A stretch of DNA of 64,000 nt from Blepharisma stoltei (lineage: Eukaryota > Ciliophora > Heterotrichea > Heterotrichida > Blepharismidae), in assembly GCA_914767885.1 (NCBI GenBank), contig CAJZBQ010000053.1:434001-498000 (forward strand), given 5' to 3'. A program made the translations under genes and the position numbers. The notes under the pieces were generated by a model. It made no database searches, had not been told where the DNA came from, and saw nothing but the letters and a program-made list of their open reading frames with translations. This document shows positions 60,152-64,000 of the stretch, one piece after another; the first letter of the stretch is position 1, and each line of letters starts with the position of its first letter.

Positions 60152-63100
60152 ATGTTGAGGCTTAGGTTTATTTCAAAAGGACTCTTTCGCTCGTTTTCAG
60201 GGCTTCCACCTCAGTACAGCATAGAAAAAGTTAGGATAGATCAAAAATTTGCAAGTGCTAAAAATTTGGATTCATTTGTAAGCGATAGACTTGTCCAAAT
60301 TTTCTTATTTAGGGCTTATATACATATTTAAAATTTCTCACGAGCAAAAGCTAAAAGTTGACCCAGAAACAAAAAATAAGTTAAGAAAATATTAGAAACA
60401 GTTTTAAGTAACATTGAAAAGCTTGATTCTCAAGGTATCGTCAATTTTTGTGAACTAGTTACAAACTATGATATATCAACCACAGCAATATTTTGAACAG
60501 AAATGAATAAGAAAAAATTGATTGATCGCATAAATGAGCACGTAATAAATCGCTCTTTTGACAGAAAACAAATTCTATTAATCTATGAGATAATGGCGCC
60601 TTTTGTCTTTAAAATTAGTGAGCTAGAGAATGAGGTTGATAGAATTGCTGATAGTCAATTAAATTTGGAAGAAATTTCAAAGATTTTAACTGGAGCCGGA
60701 AGAACTATCTATTTATCAAATATCAAGCAATTCTTTTCTTGTATGAAGCAAATTATTCAATTAAATAAAGAAGAGCTTAATGTGAGCTATTTAAGCAAAA
60801 TTTTAAATGTTTTATCTATAATCCATGCACTCGTATAGATTTCTCTTTAGGACTTTTACAATGGACAGCTGAAGTGCTGGAATATTCAATACCAGGGAAA
60901 TGGACTCGATAACAATTTATAGTAGTTATTAATAGGATGAAATATAAATAATAATTGTTTCTAAGTCAAAAAGAAACATATTTGTTTACGAAACAAGTTG
61001 AATTCGTGACTTTATCGGAAGAGGTTGGGTTGATATGTAAGCGGACACTTAAAATGGAACTGGGCAAAGAGTAATGTCAGGGAGAAAGCAGCCGATATGT
61101 GAAAGAAGTGCATAAAGACTGTTCCCAGCAGCTTGGGACAGCTAATCTGAACTAATCCTTACTTCCTGAGTCGCAGGATTTTGTTGTGTTCGATCCATTG
61201 TCTATTGCCGACTTTGACAAAGCCAAGGTAACTTGGCGAGCCTAATTATAAATGAAAATGGAAATAATCAAAGCTACAATACACACAAAATCTAGCAGTG
61301 CACCAGACAGAATTATTGTCTCAATTTAAATTCGAAAGGCATGATTTTGTTAAGACTTGCATAATCAACTGTGTTGAATACGAAGATCCTCCAGCTCAAA
61401 ATCTCTGAAGTTTGGGAGCAAGCTCTAGATTTAGGTGATTAGTAAATAACTGTAGATTAAGTGATTTTTTTGATAGTATAGATTTCGGTATATTATTATT
61501 CATAATAAACGTTAATGATAGGTTACTGTGTGAGAGTTAGAAATGCAAATTTAAAATATTTTAGACAAGATTTTTGATTATAATACACATCAGCTTCTCT
61601 TAGTGAGCTTTTTTTGCTGCCTAATCCGTTCAATCCTTATCAAGTAATATGTGTGTTAAACTTTAATGGCAATAAGTATCACCCTTTATATATACCAAAA
61701 TTGAACATGCAGATTGGAATATGCTATACAAGATTTTCAACGATAATTCACGCATAAACTTTATTCAATAATTACCTTTTGCTGCCTAATCCACTCGAAT
61801 CTGCTTACAGTAATAGCTGTTAAATGCTAACAGCAATAAGCATCACCCTTTACATATACCAGATTAAAGTATAAATTTGAAAGTATTTTGTACAAGATTT
61901 TTAATTATAATACACATATCAGCTTCTCTTAGTGAGTGAGTTCTTTTTGCAGCCTAATCCGCTCGAATCCGCATCAAGTAATAACTGTTAAATGTTAAAC
62001 TAAAAAATTAAAGTTGAAGAATTAATTAGGAGTTAAAAACCATAACTTTTCAACAGCAAATAGATATCGAATATCCAATGAGTTGTAAAGTGACAATTGA
62101 CTTTTTAATTTTAAAATGCTGGTATCTCTTCAATGTTGTTCATCTTTTCTTCATGAATTGTAAATTATAAATTCATCTCTCTTCAATTCTCCATAGCAAT
62201 AGTGAGCTTGCGATTTCGTGCTGAAAGCAGTACGAGCATAAAAAACATTTAAATTTTGTGTGTATTGTAGCTTTGATTATTTCCATTTTCATTTATAATT
62301 AGGCTCGCCAAGTTACCTTGGCTTGTCAAAGTCGGCAATAGACAATGGATCGAACACAACAAAATCCTGCGACTCAGGAAGTAAGGATTAGTTCAGATTA
62401 GCTGTCCCAAGCTGCTGGGAACAGTCTTTATGCACTTCTTTCACATATCGGCTGCTTTCTCCCTGACATTACTCTTTGCCAGTTCCATTTTAAGTGTCCG
62501 CTTACATATCAACCCAACCTCTTCCGATAAAGTCACGAATTCAACTTGTTTCGTAAACAAATATGTTTCTTTTTGACTTAGAAACAATTATTATTTATAT
62601 TTCATCCTATTAATAACTACTATAAATTGTTATCGAGTCCATTTCCCTGGTATTGAATATTCCAGCACTTCAGCTGTCCATTGTAAAAGTCCTAAAGAGA
62701 AATCTATACGAGTGCATGGATTATATTATTAGTGCAAGTCAGGCCTCTAAGGAATATTTATCCACTTTTTTAATGCACATTGAAAATAATTTGCATAGGT
62801 GGAAAAAAAATGATTTATTATCAATCATCAAAATCTATAAGAATAACAATCTTGGCTATCAAGATTTGCACATAAACGCATTAAAAAGACTAAATGCATT
62901 TCTCTGCAATAGTCAACCTATAGAATTTGTTACTGAATTGGCTTCTCTTTTAAAAAACAGTGAACGTAAGAATTATATTGCTGATGAAATATTTTCAAAG
63001 AGTTATCAAATAATTAAGGAAAAATTGTCAAAAGAGTCAATAGACTTCGAAAATTTAAAACAAATACTTGATTTTATAGGCCCGAATATTGATCATCAGA

Positions 63101-64000
63101 CTGCACTGCTATTAGCTGACCAAATAAATAGTAAAAACTTTAGTCATAATGACGCGATGGAAATATTTTCAAAAGCTTCATGATTGTTATGTATTAATAA
63201 AGAAGGAAAACTTTTCTCTTTGGCCGATTTAATTCAAAAAAAATTTAGCTATAATCAATTTCAAAAACATCATAGAAAAATTGATATACTTATTAGCATT
63301 ATCCTTACAAAGAATTATGAGATGCATGGTCTCCAGGAAATAAAAGAATATCTTATAGATGAAATAAAAGAGTCAATTACTTTAAGCATTGACAATTTAA
63401 AGAAATTTATTAACACTCTTAAAGATAAAGAATATAGCTCAAAGCTCTACAGAGAATGAAAACCTTTGCAAGCCACAGCTTTTCGCTTATTAGAAAAAAC
63501 ACAAATAAAAAATAATAGCCTACATTTTTCGATGTTTTTCTATGAGTCTAATCCTGAAAAATGAAAAGACTTTGTGATTGAAAATAAAAATATCTTTTAA
63601 CTTGAAGACATCTGAAAAGCAATAAAATTGTATAAAGGACCTTTTGAAGCAATCTTATTTTTACTACAAATTTATAAAAATAAGCTATCTGTACGATGGA
63701 TAGGTGCAGCCATGGATAGGATTTTAGAAGTGAAGAATTTCCAAGTTTTAAATGATTTTTGTCGTATCCTAAACAAATTAGACCCTTATTATTTATTATA
63801 CAATTCTGAAATTTATTCAAGAAATGAAGTCTTTAATTATCTTTTTAAGAATTCTGACTTTAGTTTACTGACAGATTTATTTGCTGGAGCTTTCAAATTG
63901 CTAAAGGATCTGCCTATTAATTCTATCTTTAACAATTGAAATATCAAAATACTTAGCTTTGTGTCACAACTTGGCATGCTAGAACCGGAAATGGCTGATT
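60152..64000 (+). CDS. Large helical-repeat protein, probably mitochondrial (partial, right edge)
   Basis: Starts MLRLRFISKGLFRSFSG, a good mitochondrial presequence. The body is a chain of amphipathic helices (e.g. INKYISD-type pairs; SQPIEFVTELASLLKN; ISIILTKNYEMHGLQEIKEY), reminiscent of organelle RNA-binding helical-repeat proteins such as RAP/FASTK types, but no diagnostic motif is inside the window. A 16-nt intron (60380-60395) and a 1907-bp IES are removed. Two problems remain: the frame must change near 60310-60335 without a recognisable intron, and an in-frame TAA stands at 63598-63600 with clear coding on both sides. TGA Trp codons are frequent. Confidence 0.55.
60380..60395 (+). 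other. 16-nt intron
   Basis: GTTAAGAAAATATTAG. Removal joins VDPETKNK to TVLSNIEKLDSQG. Confidence 0.75.
60819..62725 (+). mobile_element. 1907-bp IES with about 474-bp terminal inverted repeats
   Basis: TA at 60817-60818 and 62724-62725. The arms 60817-61291 and 62253-62725 are nearly identical inverse copies starting TATAATCCATGCACTCGTATAG. Keeping one TA joins ILNVLS to IISASQASKEYL in frame. The 960-bp middle has three imperfect repeats and a frame of about 100 codons (FERHDFVKTCIINCVEYEDP) without known domain. The standard-code ORF starting 62653 is partly read from the right arm and is not the gene start. Confidence 0.92.
61590..62000. repeat. Three imperfect tandem repeats inside the long-TIR IES
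   Basis: Copies of TTTTGC(T/A)GCCTAATCCG followed by C(G)AATCC, AAGTAATA, TGTTAAA and, in two, GCAATAAG-ATCACCCTTTA-ATATACCA start near 61612, 61778 and 61945. Spacing is about 165 bp. They could be subterminal binding sites or an old local duplication. Confidence 0.7.

Noticed and set aside
62653-62721. Apparent N-terminus (MNIPALQLSIVKVLKRNLYE...) of the right-edge gene
   Set aside because: These codons lie in the right arm of the long inverted repeat; the left arm holds the same DNA in reverse. The IES excision joins the upstream exon directly to IISASQ, so this is not a start.

Overview
This window reads as germline (micronuclear) DNA of a heterotrich ciliate, most likely Blepharisma. 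Three signs agree. (1) TGA is read as tryptophan: almost every recognisable protein family here runs through in-frame TGA codons exactly where Trp is expected (cyclin box, RCC1 repeats, kinase WMAPE motif, ALKBH6), while TAA and TAG end the frames. (2) Introns are tiny, 15 or 16 nt, GT...AG, and removing them restores conserved domains. (3) Many genes are interrupted by DNA of about 40 to 1900 bp that is neither intron nor coding. Nearly all of these pieces run from one TA to another, and removing everything between the two TAs while keeping one TA rejoins the protein in frame. That is the signature of internal eliminated sequences (IESs), which are cut out when the somatic macronucleus develops. 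For most genes I checked that total span minus introns and IESs is a multiple of three.

Layout. 1-25 kb is gene dense with conserved housekeeping genes: cyclin, WD40/TRP-like channel, tRNA-Asp, RING/TRAF protein, RCC1-kinase fusion, sugar-phosphate/nucleotide-sugar type transporter, MsrA, LysM-TLDc (OXR1-like) protein, Rpb4, an unknown conserved protein, ALKBH6-like, DYRK-like kinase, copper P-type ATPase and catalase. 25.9-45.6 kb is an accessory region with a minus-strand cluster of about five kelch-like paralogues, a P-loop GTPase with a duplicated C-terminal module, and a B-box/coiled-coil/kelch protein. This part holds most of the repeats. 46-64 kb has a dual-specificity phosphatase, an ankyrin-SAM protein, a cyclic nucleotide phosphodiesterase, a membrane protein, a TMCO4/DUF726-like hydrolase, a GTSF1-like CHHC zinc-finger protein, a second copy of the unknown conserved protein, a possible JHY-like ciliary protein and a large helical, probably mitochondrial protein that runs off the right edge.

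Mobile DNA. Five kinds of eliminated or repeated DNA can be told apart. (a) A MITE of about 230-380 bp with ends like TAACTCCCCCCTCCGTGAGTG, present about a dozen times and sitting in frame in at least eight genes. (b) A second MITE family flanking the Rpb4 gene, and a 545-bp element with GATCGAACG ends. (c) Fold-back palindromes, three of which share a TTGGTCTGACCAA-like core. (d) GC-rich insertions bounded by 8-15 bp direct repeats, which look like retroposons with target-site duplications. (e) Short unique IESs, mostly 56-92 bp. Two elements have long terminal inverted repeats: one of 1105 bp, and one of 1907 bp with arms of about 474 bp. Decayed transposase-like fragments lie at about 9.7 kb and 29.6-30.0 kb.

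How it fits together. The genes do not form operons; they are a mixed eukaryotic set with short spacers. The story of the window is the relation between genes and germline-limited DNA. The kelch cluster gives empty and filled IES sites in close paralogues, and the GTSF1-like gene belongs to a family tied to Piwi small-RNA pathways. No database search was possible; family names rest on motifs I could read.
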